In this document: positions 23,630 to 36,330 of the stretch, in pieces
Position numbering within the stretch: the stretch's first letter is position 1
How the letters are laid out: each line of letters opens with the position of its first letter
Assembly (NCBI RefSeq): GCF_032854445.1
Contig: NC_088307.1
Location: 29,358,484 to 29,422,483 of the forward strand
From: Liolophura sinensis
Lineage: Eukaryota; Mollusca; Polyplacophora; Chitonida; Chitonidae
Direction of reading: 5' to 3'
DNA: 64,000 bases
Program-made: the position numbers and the translations under genes
Notes under the pieces: generated by a model
Seen by the model: the letters and a program-made list of their open reading frames with translations, nothing else
What the model was told of the DNA's origin: nothing
Database searches by the model: none

Positions 23630-24030
23630 ATGGTGAGGTTGCGGTGTCCGTTGAGGTCACGGTGTCAGGGGAGGTCATGGTGTCAGGTGAGGTCATGGTG
23701 TCAGGTGAGGTCATGGTGTCAGGTGAGGTCACGGTGTCAGGTTAGGTCACGGTGTCAGGTTAGGTCACGGTGTCAGGGGAGGTCAAGGTGTCAGGGGAGG
23801 TCAAGGTGTCAGGTTAGATTTCGGTGTCAGGGGAGGTCACGGTGTCAGGTGAGGTCACGGTGTCTGGGGAAGTCAAGGTGACGGGAGGTCAAGGTGTCAT
23901 GGGAAGTTACGGTGTCATGGGAAGTCTCGTCAGGGGAGGTCACGGTGTCAGGGGAGGTCAAGGTGTCAGGGGAGGTCACAGTGTTGGGAGGACTCATCAG
24001 GGGAGGTCACGGTGTCAGGGGAGGTCACAT
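23630..24030. repeat. minisatellite, 18-bp unit, ~22 copies, with AGGTCA
   Basis: The unit is GGAGGTCACGGTGTCAGG or close. Most copies keep AGGTCA, giving direct repeats of a nuclear-receptor half-site every 18 bp. Confidence 0.92.
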
Positions 24031-25690
24031 GCAAGCCTTGAAATCAGGACTTGGAAAATGCTGGAATCTCTGAGCTGTGCTCATCGGTCTGTATGACAGT
24101 TTGGCTGGTTACCTGTAAGAATAAGCCCCCTCACAAACTGTTACTTAGACGACGTGTATGTGTATGTACAATAGATGGCAGCTCAAATAGTGCTGATTAC
24201 CTGTATTATATAAACTGATAAGCTCCTGGAAACAAGCTTAACATTTCCGTCATGACAACCAGCCCCTGTATTTACATGTAGGTGTACAGTGTGACTTAAT
24301 GTCTATGTGGTGGTAGAAGAAACCCTCCTTCATGGACATGTGGCTCCTCTTCTCCTCGCTGACAGAGTCAAACCAGTGACGAGATAAGGCATGTTATATA
24401 ATATACATCACAGTACATTTGTCAGTGGTTGATTTGGTGTGGCCTGTCCTACTGATGTACTTTACATGTAACAATAAAGCCAGTGGTGTGGATAGAAAAA
24501 AAATACAGAGAGATTGCCAAACCATATGTGTGTTATGGCTGGCAGTTGAGATGATGATAAGGACTGTGAACTGGTTCTGGACCAGGGCGTTGTACGTGTA
24601 ACCCTGGATAAGATGAATCAACATATGATATGATCAGCTCCACTTGTGCTGGAAAACTGCTGGCTTACTCCGCCGAAGTCAGTGTTTCCGTAAACCTACA
24701 TATAAAGAAGGTGCAGAAAGTGCAGTCAGTAACGGACTATAATGCTAGCAATTTCTGTCAGAGCATTCATAAATCTATACATGTACTTGTACGTGAAACA
24801 CACATGCATGGCAGTTTTTATGTACCACTCCAGGGTGCATTTGTGATTTGTGGAGGTATCACATTTTCTATACAGTAGAGTTTTTGTAATTGTGGAGGCT
24901 GTACAAGTGAACTGCAACTTAAAACCCAAATGAAACACCCACGATTAATAATGAAGGAAAATTATGGTCCTGACATGAGTAGTGGTGGCTAGACCAGAAC
25001 TTTGACTGGAATGTCATCACTGTCCAGTCCAGTTGATATAAAACTGCGTTAAGACGTTTGACCTGGTGTCCATAAAGTGTAGCTATATAGTGGTGTCATA
25101 TCTGGTGTCTATCTGCATACACACAGACTACATGTAGGTACATGAAACATCACTATGAATGGCTATGATGTGACTAGCAGTAGAGGTGTTGTGTCTGGTG
25201 TCTTTCGTCTCACAGTTCATTGACACAGCACTATGAACGTGTGTAAAATGTGACTCTAGTAGTATGTAGTGGTGTTCTGTCTAGTGTCTGTGGACAAGCA
25301 TTTTAATGATGCACCACCAACTGCCTGGAAAGTTGTCCTTAATTACCAGTCAAATTAGATCTATTTAAATACATGTGCAGCTGCAGGTAAATCTGTTGAA
25401 TAGCTCTCCCAGGTAATCATGTACGTCAGACCATCGCTTATTCACTGCTGACGAGGTACCTACATGTAAATTCTGCACAACATTTAATTTCGTGTTTACA
25501 TCTCATGACATGAATGTTGTAGTTCGTCCGGTAGTTGCAGTATGTCCTGTTCTTGTGTCATCTGTTTGGTTTGACATTTTGTTTGTACCATACGCTACAA
25601 CATATACCTGTCAGGTATGCTGTAGCTATACCACCCTGGCTCATTGATTTTTTTTTTATCCCATTGTGTTGTTCATGATTCAGTCTTTTT
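24031..25690. other. intron 2, stretch with faint SINE-like remnants
   Basis: GTGTCTGGTGTCTTTCGTCT near 25190 resembles the family B body. Otherwise nothing recognised. Confidence 0.35.
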
Positions 25691-25694
25691 GCCT

Positions 25695-25850
25695 CATACT
25701 GTGACTTACGTGGTTCAAGCATACATACTGTGACATAAGTATGTACATAAGCGAACATACTGTGACTTGCGTGGTTCAAGTGTACATACTGTGACCTGCA
25801 TGGTTCAAACGTACATACTGTGACTGTGACTGTGTACAAGCGTACACAGT
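25695..25850. repeat. short tandem array, ~30-bp unit, ~4 diverged copies
   Basis: CATACTGTGACTTGCGTGGT followed by TCAAGTGTA, irregular. Confidence 0.7.
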
Positions 25851-26204
25851 ATTTTTAGGATCAGGCCATGGATGGTATTCTTAATTTAGGCACACTTAAG
25901 GATCCCCAAAATTAGACCTTGAGTTGAGATAGTGACATCTGTCTAGAAATGTCACTCTTTCTGAGAAGATAATAAGTTATACTGGATGAAAAATGACATT
26001 TTATGAATCATATTTTAAAAGAATATGTTGATAAAGAGGACCATTTTGATATGGAGAAAGTGCTAGTCTACTGGAGTCTGTACAATCATGTAACGTTAGC
26101 AGAGCCAGCTGTGTTGTCACATTGTCGCAGGGCTGTAACTGCACCGATTAACCTCCGGGATCAAAGCTGTTGCATAAAGCCATATATCCCAGTCTGTGTA
26201 CATA

Positions 26205-28185
26205 GTACGATGTGACATCTGTAGGTATGCCTAAAGCGCCAGGGCACAATCCACTGTATGTAACATCTGTAGGTGTGCCTAAAGCGCCAGGGCACAATCC
26301 ACTGTATGTAACATCTGTAGGTGTGCCTAAAGCGCCAGGGCACAGTCCACTGTATGTAACATCTGTAGGTGTGCCTAAAGCGCCAGGGCACAGTCCACTG
26401 TATGTAACATCTGTAGGTGTGCCTAAAGCGCCATGGCACAATCCACTGTATGTAACATCTGTAGGTGTGCCTAAAGCGCCAGAGCACAATCCACTGTATG
26501 TGACATCTGTAGGTGTGCCTAAAGCGCTAGAGGACAAGCCACTGTATGTAACATCTGTAGGTGTGCTTAAAGCGTCAAGGCACAATCCACTGTATGTAAC
26601 ATCTGTAGGTGTGCCTAAAGCACCAGGGCACAATCCACTGTATGTTACATCTGTAGGTGTGCCTAAAGCACCAGGGCACAGTCCACTGTATGTAACATCT
26701 GTAGGTGTGTGTAAAGCGCCAGAGCACAATCCACTGTATGTAGCATCTGTAGGTGTGCTTAAAGCACCAGGGCACAATCCACTGTATGTAACATCTGTAG
26801 GTGTGCCTAAAGCACCAGACCACAATCCACTGTATATAACATCTGTGGGTGTGCCTAAAGCGCCAGAGCACAATCCACTGTATGTGACATCTGTGGGTGT
26901 GCCTAAAGCGCTAGAGGACAAGCCACTGTTTGTAACATCTGTAGGTGTGCTTAAAGCGTCAGGCCACAATCCACTGTATGTGTAACATCTGTGCGTGTGC
27001 CTAAAGCGCCACGGCACAATCCACTGTATGTAACATCTGTAGGTGTGCCTAAAGTGCCAGGGCACAATCCACTGTATGTAACATCTGTAGGTGTGCCTAA
27101 AGTGCCAGAGCACAATCCACTGTATGTAACATCTGTAGGTGTGCCTAAAGTGCCAGGGCACAATCCACTGTATGTAACATCTGTAGGTGTGCCTGAAGCG
27201 CCAGGGCACAATCCACTGTATGTAACATCTGTAAGTGTGCCTAAAGCGCCAGGGCACAATCCACTGTATGTAACATCTTTAGGTGTGCCTAAAGCACTAG
27301 AGGACAAGCCACTGTATGTAACATCTATAGGTGTGCCTAAAGCACCAGAGCACAATGCACTGTATGTAACATCTGTAGGTGTGCCTAAAGCGCCAGGGCA
27401 CAATCCACTGTATGTAACATCTGTAGGTGTGCTTAAAGCGTCAGGGCACAATCCACTGTATGTATAATCTGTAGGTGTGCTGAAAGTGCCAGAGCACAAT
27501 CCACTGTATGTAACATTTGTAGGTGTGCCTAAACCGCTAGAGCACAATCCATTGTATGTAACATCTGTAAGTGTTCCTAAAACACCAGGGCACAATCCAC
27601 TGTATGTAACATCTGTAAGTGTGCCTGAAGTGCCAGAGGAAAATCCACAGTATGTAACATCTGTAAGTGTGCCCAAAGCGCCAGGGCGCAATTCACTGTA
27701 TGTAACATCTGTAAGTGTGCCCAAATCACCAGAGGAAGATCCACTGTATGTAACATCTGTAGGTGTGCCTAAAGCGCCAGGGCACAATCCCCTGTATGTA
27801 ACATCTGTAAGTGTGCCTATATCGCCAGAGCACAATCCACTGTATGTAACATCTGTAGGTGTGCGTAAAGCGCAAGAGCACAATCCCCTGTATGTAACAT
27901 CTGTAAGTGTGCCTAAAGCGCCAGAGCACAATCCACTGTATGTAACATCTGTAAGTGTGCCTAAAGCGCCACGGCACAATCCCCTGTATTTTACATCTGT
28001 AAATGTGCCTAAAGCACCAGAGCACAATCCACTGTATGTAACATCTGTGAGTGTGCCTAAGTCGCTAGAGGACAATCCACTATATGTAACATCTGTGGGT
28101 GTGCGTAAGTCGCTAGAGGACAAGCCACTATATGTAACATCTGTGGGTGTGCCTAAAGCGCTAGAGCATAAGCCACTGTATTCTG
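26205..28185. repeat. large minisatellite, 48-bp unit, ~41 copies
   Basis: The unit contains GTAACATCTGTAGGTGTGCC then TAAAGCGCCAGGGCACAATC and CACTGTAT. It is a multiple of three, so long frames run on both strands: on the + strand a 16-residue repeat VTSVGVPKAPGHNPLY, broken by a shift near 26980 and a stop at 27465-27467, and on the minus strand frames of 369 and 436 codons. Replacement and silent changes look equally common between units, so I see no sign of selection on a protein. No signal peptide, splice phase or family match. Classed as non-coding. Confidence 0.93.
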
Positions 28186-28298
28186 CCCGGTCAATTGTCA
28201 CTTGGTTATTCATCATGCATGCACACAGTAGTAAACTTCTAAAAGTAGTAATGCTTCTCATTGAGGCACATGAGAATACTGAGGGAAAGAAGGGGGAA

Positions 28299-28400
28299 AA
28301 AAATTATTTATTTATTTTATTGGTACTGTACACCGCGTTCAAGGATATTTCACTTATATCACGGCGACCAGCGCCATGTTGGAAGGAAATCAGACCGATC
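28299..28400 (-). mobile_element. SINE family A, 3' fragment
   Basis: ATTTATTTATTTTATTGGTA then TTCAAGGATATTTCACTTAT, the reversed family A tail. Confidence 0.65.
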
Positions 28401-28589
28401 CCCAAATAAAAACAAAACAAAAAACTTCAAATTGTCAACAAATTATGACCGCCATACACCTGAGGTATAAAAGTTGCTCTTTTCAGAAAAAAGGTTTGCT
28501 TTATGCTTCAGTATAATCTAGACCACTCATCAGTCTATATGTCTATTTCACATGTGAGAATGTCGCTAACCTCCATGGTTCAGCAGGAA

Positions 28590-28680
28590 GGTGAAAAAAT
28601 GACTGATTGTGGTGTTAAAGGTGAAAAATTACTGATTATGGTGTTAAAGGTGAAAAATTACTGATTATGGTGTTAAACAA
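28590..28680. repeat. small tandem repeat, 29-bp unit, 3 copies
   Basis: GGTGAAAAATTACTGATTAT followed by GGTGTTAAA. Confidence 0.85.
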
Positions 28681-28699
28681 TAGTCAAGGAAATATCTCC

Positions 28700-29410
28700 T
28701 TTATTTCACCTGAAGTTTAGGATTTTTAAAGTGACACATTTTTGTCAGATTCATGTAAAAACAAGGTTAAAACCAGTGGTTCATGGATGCTGAGAAAGTG
28801 GTCAAATGTTTGGCTCTTACAGAAGTAAGGAGGACATTTGCAAGTATTTATGAATGCCTATTGCTGCCATGTAAAAGTCACCCAGTACAAAGTGTTGCTG
28901 GGAGAGTAGGGAGTTTACACATATCAACCTGTACATGTGTTGGGTATTTCTGTTCCGACTCCACCACAGCCTGTACATGTACCACTCTCACTCTCCTCAG
29001 AGTTATTATTCCTGTGGAGTTAAGTTTGGCAGCCCTGATCTATACCACAGTGTTATCTGCTCCTGTCAGTACCTTGTATATAGGTCAGCATTGGGTGGGA
29101 GACTTCTAGCCTCTGAGAGATCTGCACCCTCCCCCCTCCCCACCATATCTCACTACACTCTGGCTTCTCCTCCCCTTCCCATTTCCAGGCTTGTAGGCAG
29201 TTGGTTCCATGTTCAGCTCTAGGGAAGTGGCTCCCTGAGTGCAGACCAGTACAGGTCAGGAACTTCTGGTCACTGTGTGACCACCACCCCCTCAAACCAT
29301 CCTGCTCGGCCCTCATCCTTCTTACAGTAAACATGTAGCTCCTCTTGCATTTCAGTTTGTGCTGCATGTGTGTAGGGGCATGTTAATCCTCTATTGGAGC
29401 CATATGTACC
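28700..29410. other. intron 2, unique stretch
   Basis: A 108-codon + frame at 28783-29109 has no recognisable domain and lies inside the intron. Not called. Confidence 0.35.
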
Positions 29411-29414
29411 TATA

Positions 29415-29652
29415 CCAGCCCAGCACAATGACTCAGGAGCCTCTCACCAATGCGGTGGCAGTGAGTTCAAGTCCAGCTCATGCTGGCTTCCTCTTCAACC
29501 GTTTGTAGAAAGGTTTGCCAGCATCCTGCTGATGGTTGTGGGTTTACTCCAGTGTCTGCTCAGTGTCCTCCCACCATAATGCTTGTTGCCTTCATATAAA
29601 AGAAATATTCTTGAGTAGAGTGTAAAACACCAATCGAATAAATACATAAAAA
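29415..29652 (+). mobile_element. SINE family A
   Basis: GAGTTCAAGTCCAGCTCATG, CACCATAATGCTTGTTGCCT and an ACACCAATCGAATAAATA tail. The head is degraded. Confidence 0.78.
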
Positions 29653-29809
29653 TATGTACATGAACATGTGCTATGGTTAACTGAGGCCTAAAGGTGTTGA
29701 TTCTCATTGTTAGGGCTGTTGCAATTTTGATTCTCATCGCTGACTGATTTCTTTGTCACTTGCCATGCTCAGATGTGTGATCATCTGTTGGTGAATTTTA
29801 GGATGTGTC

Positions 29810-31165
29810 AATTTACAGTGTGTCATGTTGGTATTACAGTGTGTCATGTTGGTATTACAGTATGTCATGTTGATATTGCAATGTGTCATACTGGTATTAC
29901 AGTGTCATGTTGGTATTACAATGTGTCATATTGGTATTACCGTGTGTCATGTTGGTATTACAGTGTGTCATGTTGGTATTACAGTGTGTCGTGTTGATAT
30001 TACAATGTGTCATGTTGGTATTACAGTGTGTCATGTTGATATTACAGTGTGTCATGTTGGTATTACTGTGTGTCATGTTGATATTACTGTGTGTCATGTT
30101 GATATTACAGTGTCTCATGGTATCACAATGTGCCATGTTGGTATTACTGTGTGTCATGTTGATATTACAGTGTGTCATACTGATATTACAGTGTCATGTT
30201 AGTGTTACAATGTGTCATGTTGGTATTACTGTGTGTCATGTTGATATTACAGTATGTCATGTTGATATTACAGTGTGTCATCATGGTATCACAATGTTTG
30301 ATGTTGGTATTACCGTGTGCCATGTTGATATTGCAATGTGTCATGTTGATATTACTGTGTGTCATGTTGATATTACTGTGTGTCATGTTGATATTACTGT
30401 ATGTCATGTTGATATTACAGTGTCTCATGTTGATATTACAGTGTGTTATGTTGGTATTACAGTGTTTCATGTTGATATTACAATGAGTCATGTTGATATT
30501 ACAGTGTGCCATGTTGGTATTACAGTGTGCCATGTTGATATTACAGTGTGTCATGTTGATATTGCAATGTGTCATGTTGCTATTACAGTCTCATGTTGAT
30601 GTTACAATGTGTCATGTTGGTATTACATTGTGTCATGTTGGTATTACAGTGTGCCATGTTGGTATTACAGTGTGTCTTGTTGATATTACAGTGTTTCATG
30701 TTGATATTACAATGAGTCATGTTGATATTACCGTGTGTCATGTTGATATTACAATGTGTCATGTTGATATTACTGTGTGTCATGTTGATATTACTGTATG
30801 TCATGTTGATATTACTGTGTCTCATGTTGATATTACAGTGTGTCATGTTGGTATTACAGTGTGTCATGTTGATATTACAGTGTCATGTTGGTATTACAGT
30901 GTGTCATGTTGGTATGACAGTGTGTCTTGTTGATATTACAGTGTGTCATGTTGATATTACAATGTGTCATGTTGGTATTACAGTGTGTCATGTTGATATT
31001 ACAGTGTGTCATGTTGATATTACAGTGTGTCATGTTGATATTTCATTGTGTCATGTTGGTATTACAGTCTCATGTTGATATTACAATGTCTCATGCTGGT
31101 ATTACAATGTGTCATCTTAGCGTTACAACGTGTCATCTTAGTATTACAATATGTCAAAACTTACA
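29810..31165. repeat. large minisatellite, 21-bp unit, ~64 copies
   Basis: The unit is TGTCATGTTGGTATTACAGT+G, with a common G/A variant (GGTATTAC or GATATTAC). The 21-bp length gives heptapeptide frames (CHVGITV on +, THCNTNM on -) that I regard as artefacts. Confidence 0.95.
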
Positions 31166-31169
31166 TGTT

Positions 31170-34110
31170 CATGTAGCTTTTTTCTCTTGTTTAGGTATAT
31201 CAGATTCATTTTGGCCTGACTATGTTCATGATCAGACATGTAGGTTTGTAACAAGTGTCATCATATATGTATCAAGGATTGTGTGTGTGCCTGACATGTT
31301 CACTTCAATTATTCCTAGAATCAGTGCACATTAAGATGGTCATGGAAACATGAAAATTGCCTCTTGATGTTTGTGGCCTTGCCCTGAATTCTGTAGCCCG
31401 AAGCATTTTTCCTGTACAGCTTCAGCTGTTCATGTACAGACAAATTAAGCAAGGGGCTAACCATCCTTCAAGTTTTCTGAGGTAGATTGCTGCCCTGTGG
31501 TCAGATACCTCTGGTCAGACTTCCTGACTCCTCATTACAAGGCCCCTGGGGAGGTCAGGTTCTGAATAGCTAATTAGTCTCTGAATTCATTTTCTGGTCA
31601 AGGCCATCTCTGAATGACCTTAGGTGTTCGGGCTTACATTGTGTTAGCATAATCACTTTATACTGGTTGTTTGAAGTGGGCTGTCATGGGCTGTGCAAGC
31701 AGTTGAATTGCTTAGATTGACAGAAGTCCACAGGCTCTTGACCGCTGACCTTCACTTGTTCAGTCATGGCATGATGTACATGTACATTACATTAAAAGAT
31801 TTGTCAGGAGCCAAGTGGGTTTCAGTTCTACCCCATGGGCACCGTTCCCTGAGTGCTTCTGTTCTGAGCAGGGGTTTAGCCAGGGTGTTAGGTGAGGGTG
31901 TCTCACTGGAGTGACCCAGGACCAATAGGCCGGGGTCCAGGGGCTGGAGATGCAATCTAGAGGCCTTCAAAGGTGGACAAAGTTTAGTCAAACCGCTGTT
32001 TTTCATGTTGTCATCATTTTTGTTATTTCCTCTGAAAATTTTACATCTTCATGGGACTTAGAGTTCTTTTATTACAGATATATGTAGTATGAAAATTACC
32101 TTTGCACAAAAGGCGAATGTCATTAAAGCCTTCTTGGCCTATGCATCAGTGGCTTAGTACATGTATTTTTTAGCATGATCATGGAGCCTGATAGTTAGAT
32201 TGATGGTTTAAATAAAAAGGAATTACACTAAACAAATATGGTGACTTTAAGTTGGACGTGATTTTTGGTTGCACTGGCCACTGCGAATGATACTTATGTG
32301 GAATTTATACAGGGGGCCAACATCAACAAAACTGAAAGTAAACCAGACCTGAAATTTCTCGTGCCCTCAGTCCACTCGCCCACTCTGACTGCATACTTTC
32401 AATTTAACTGTGTTTTAAGCCTGACCGTAACTTAGCCACGCGAACGTTTTCATTCAGCCTGCAGAAAACGTTTTTGTTTCGGTACACCTTTTTTTCGTCA
32501 CTTTGGGCCGTTATCTACACTGACTCGGTGGTCCACTTCCAACATGTCCGATGAAGTCATCGTTGTCAATTTCAGCTCCAGCATGTGCCTGAAGTTCAAC
32601 ATCAAGCTCCAAATCAGAATCCTCTTCTGTTTCTAAGTGTACACTAGCATGAGTTGAAGCTTTGTTGAAGAAAGGCATTATCTTGCTAGATTTATCAGAG
32701 CCGTGTTTTGACATCTTCCAATTTCAGCACATATTTACTTAGGCCGACTCCAGGCGGTTCGATGTTTCCTATACGTACCGCAATTTCGCTGCACTTTGTA
32801 CTATAATGAAGGGAGACAACTCCTTGTCCGGCTAATACCAGCTCTGGTTGGATATCTAGGTCACGTTGATCGAAGGGTGGATTTTAAAACATTTCGGCTC
32901 GGTAGGCTTTCTTAAACTATGGTAGTGTTCAGCTAAGTGATTTTAAAATTTCGCCTGACAGGGAATAAAGACAGAATAACAAGGTGTGGATATTTCATGT
33001 TTTACATGGTTTCATGGTTTACTGATTTTACAAATAATAAACGGGCCTGGTTTGCCCATCGCAGGGACGGGGAGACGTATAGCTGGCTAAATCCTTGCTT
33101 CTGAGGGAAATATTTTAAGGTACATCTACTGCATAGAATACCGGCCGCACACACGTTAATAAATAATGAAGTGAAAATTGGAACCAGAACGGTTGAGAAC
33201 GATACCTTTGGGCTGATTTCTTGATGGTTGCATTGCAGTTACCGGTATATTTTATGTACATTATGTATTTTTGGATTATTTTTCCTTGACGTGTATTTAT
33301 AGAATGACATGATACTGGGTTTTGTTTATTACCCTGATGGAGGATAAACATTTTTCTGCTGTGTGTAAACATTAGCACAGATGTAATTGTCTGAGGATGT
33401 ACATGTGTATACAGTAGGTACGTGCTATATGTACATACGTATATGCTACGTGAATAGTGAAACAAAGGACAAGACTATAAATACGTTTATAAAAAGCTAG
33501 TTCATATTTTTGGCGTGGGGCATAAATGTACAAGTCTAGCGAAGGTTGTGCCTTCCTGTCACCCTTGTTTCCAAGCTTGACTAAATCTGTGAGGACCTGG
33601 GAAGGGTGGGGCCAGGGTAGGGGAGAGAAACTATCCCTGTGTTGTGGGTTTCTCCTGTGCAATATTAGTCGGGTTCACTATATATAGGGTAGCAGAGGTA
33701 GTTATATTAACATCTATGTTGGCTTATAGATGTACTTGTAGGCAAATTGTCAGCATGTTTTAGTCTGCAAGATTCGCTGTAAGTGAATTAAAACTAGTCG
33801 TTATTTCCCCAGAGAAATCAGGCCATCTTTACCGATTTTTGATGAAAAAGGGAAAAAAAAGAAATTGGAGAGCTATGAAGTAGATGATACTGCATGTATG
33901 CTGTCCCCCCCCCCCACTCCATGTCCATGTAGAGGAATTCTAACTAGGGGTGGAGCGGTAGGGAGGAGGCGTGGGGGGTGGGGGGGGGTTGTAGAGAATG
34001 TAGATATGAATTGAGGATGTATTAAGTTACTGGGTTCTGAGTGGTTTGATAGAGAGGGGTTTCTTTTGGAAATTCTTTTGAAACTCAAATCAGGGTGTAC
34101 ATATTTGAAA
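31170..34110. other. intron 2, longest stretch without arrays
   Basis: Mostly unrecognised. Holds the minus-strand relic at 32511-32714 and C/G runs near 33905 and 33980. Confidence 0.4.
32511..32714 (-). pseudogene. possible N-terminal relic of a hAT-type transposase or related zinc-finger protein
   Basis: A 67-codon frame starts MSKHGSDKSSKIMPFFNK, then an acidic stretch and IGHVGSGPPSQ. The K/S-rich 'FF' start and a late GSGPPSQ remind me of the N-termini of hAT and ZMYM-like proteins, just before a TTF-type zinc finger. Nothing of the zinc finger or catalytic domain follows. Weak evidence, and it could be chance. Confidence 0.25.
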
Positions 34111-34114
34111 TCTT

Positions 34115-35848
34115 GAAATTATTCTGATTATGTTTGAATACGTACAGGTGTGAGTTTGATGATTGCATGTTGTGATTATGTTTGAATACGTACAGGTGTG
34201 AGTTTGATGGTTACATGTTGTGATTATGTTTGAATACGTACAGGTGTGAGTTTGATGGTTACATGTTCTGATTATGTTTGAATACGTACAGGTGTGAGTT
34301 TGATGGTTACATGTTGTGATTATGTTTGAATACGTACAGGTGTGAGTTTGATGGTTACATGTTGTGATTATGTTTGAATACGTACAGGTGTGAGTTTGAT
34401 GGTTACATGTTCTGATTATGTTTGAATACGTACAGGTGTGAGTTTGAGGGTTACATGTTCTGATTATGTTTGAATACGTACAGGTGTGAGTTTGATGGTT
34501 ACATGTTGTGATTATGTTTGAATACGTACAGGTGTGAGTTTGATGGTTACATGTTGTGATTATGTTTGAATACGTACAAGTGTGAGTTTGATGGTTACAT
34601 GTTGTGATTATGTTTGAATACGTACAGGTGTGAGTTTGATGGTTACATGTTGTGATTATGTTTGAATACGTACAGGTGTGAGTTTGATGGTTACATGTTC
34701 TGATTATGTTTGAATACGTACAGGTGTGAGTTTGATGGTTACATGTTGTGATTATGTTTGAATACGTACAGGTGTGAGTTTGATGGTTACATGTTCTGAT
34801 TATGTTTGAATACGTACAGGTGTGAGTTTGATGGTTACATGTTCTGATTATGTTTGAATACGTACAGGTGTGAGTTTGATGGTTACATGTTGTGATTATG
34901 TTTGAATACGTACAGGTGTGAGTTTGATGGTTACTTGTTGTGATTATGCTTGAATACGTACAGGTGTGAGTTTGATGGTTACATGTTGTGATTATGTTTG
35001 AATACGTACAAGTGTGATTTGATGGTTACATGTTGTGATTATGTTTGAATACGTACAGGTGTGAGTTTGATGGTTACATGTTGTGATTATGTTTGAATAC
35101 GTACAGGTGTGAGTTTGATGGTTACATGTTGTGATTATGTTTGAATACGTACAGGTGTGAGTTTGATGGTTACATGTTCTGATTATGCTTGAATACGTAC
35201 AGGTGTGAGTTTGATGGTTACATGTTGTGATTATGTTTGAATACGTACAAGTGTGAGTTTGATGGTTACATGTTCTGATTATGTTTGAGTACGTACAGGT
35301 GTGAGTTTGATGGTTACATGTTGTGATTATGTTTGAATACGTACAGGTGTGAGTTTGATGGTTGCATGTTGTGATTATGTTTGAATACGTACAAGTGTGT
35401 GTTTGATGGTTACATGTTCTGATTATGTTTGAATACGTACAGGTGTGAGTTTGATGGTTACATGTTGTGATTATGTTTGAATACGTACAGGTGTGAGTTT
35501 GATGGTTACATGTTCTGATTATGTTTGAATACGTACAGGTGTGAGTTTGATGGTTACATGTTGTGATTATGTTTGAATACGTACAGGTGTGAGTTTGATG
35601 GTTACATGTTGTGATTATGTTTGAATACGTACAGGTGTGAGTTTGATGGTTACATGTTGTGATTATGTTTGAATACGTACAGGTGTGAGTTTGATGGTTA
35701 CATGTTGTGATTATGTTTGAATACGTACAGGTGTGAGTTTGATGGTTACATGTTGTGATTATGTTTGAATATGTACAGGTGTGAGTTTGATGGTTATATG
35801 TTCTGATTATGTTTGAATACGTACAGGTGTGAGTTTGATGGTTACTCA
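34115..35848. repeat. large minisatellite, 48-bp unit, ~36 copies, very uniform
   Basis: The unit contains GTGATTATGTTTGAATACGT then ACAGGTGTGAGTTTGATGGT and TACATGTT. Copies are almost identical apart from a G/C variant (TTGTGATT or TTCTGATT). A 285-codon minus frame is a repeat artefact. It ends about 220 bp before exon 3. Each unit has AGGTGTGA. Confidence 0.96.
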
Positions 35849-36066
35849 TTCTGCCATATATTTGTATTTGGGTGTATGTACATGTACAGTACTAGCACAA
35901 GTTCATCCTACATGTTTGTGTGTACAGTATTCAGAATTGGGAAATTGTGTATGAAAACATCAAATGTGCAGTAATTCAGGTATGCAAATTGGATCGACCG
36001 TACGGCCTACTTTGATATGTTGACCATAACATGCGGCATGATATTGTTTCCATGGTGATGTTATAG

Positions 36067-36291
36067 GTGCAGCTGTTGAGCCAAAAGACTGCGTCATCGC
36101 CAGCCCATATGAGTCGCGCTACGTCCGGGCTTACCTAGAACACAGCATATCGGAGCGCAGGTCATGTGCCTCCAACTCGACAACGACTGCTGGACAGGAA
36201 GTGCATGTGGTGAACCTGGTTGAACTGTCACAATCCTCTATCCCCACACCATTTGAGGTGTCTGTCACAGTCAAGCCACACCAGAACAGAG
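36067..36291 (+). CDS. TGFBR3: betaglycan exon 3: orphan domain half 1, first part
   Basis: It encodes residues 26-100, phase 1 in and 1 out. The diagnostic stretch SCASNSTTTAGQEVHVVNL resembles the GCASRGTTGLPQEVHVLNL region of vertebrate betaglycan. Cys34 and Cys59 correspond to the two cysteines of vertebrate orphan domain 1. Their expected partners are Cys207 and Cys232 on exon 6. Asn62 is in an N-x-T sequon. The acceptor is TTATAG; the donor is a weak AGAG|GTGGGT at 36292. The final ~25 bases of this exon are repeated several times in the following intron (see the array at 36331-36720). Confidence 0.95.
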
Positions 36292-36330
36292 GTGGGTCAA
36301 AGGTCACGACCTCTGATATTGTTTAAGGTC

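Noticed and set aside
26148-28409. Long + and - strand frames with a 16-residue repeat as a repeat-protein gene
   Set aside because: Open on both strands only because the 48-bp unit is a multiple of three. Unit variation does not favour silent sites, and it sits inside a betaglycan intron whose exon phases join without it.
29825-31334. Heptapeptide repeat protein (CHVGITV)
   Set aside because: 21-bp minisatellite read in frame. Complementary frames are equally open.
34992-35849. 285-codon minus-strand frame
   Set aside because: Same cause: a uniform 48-bp array.
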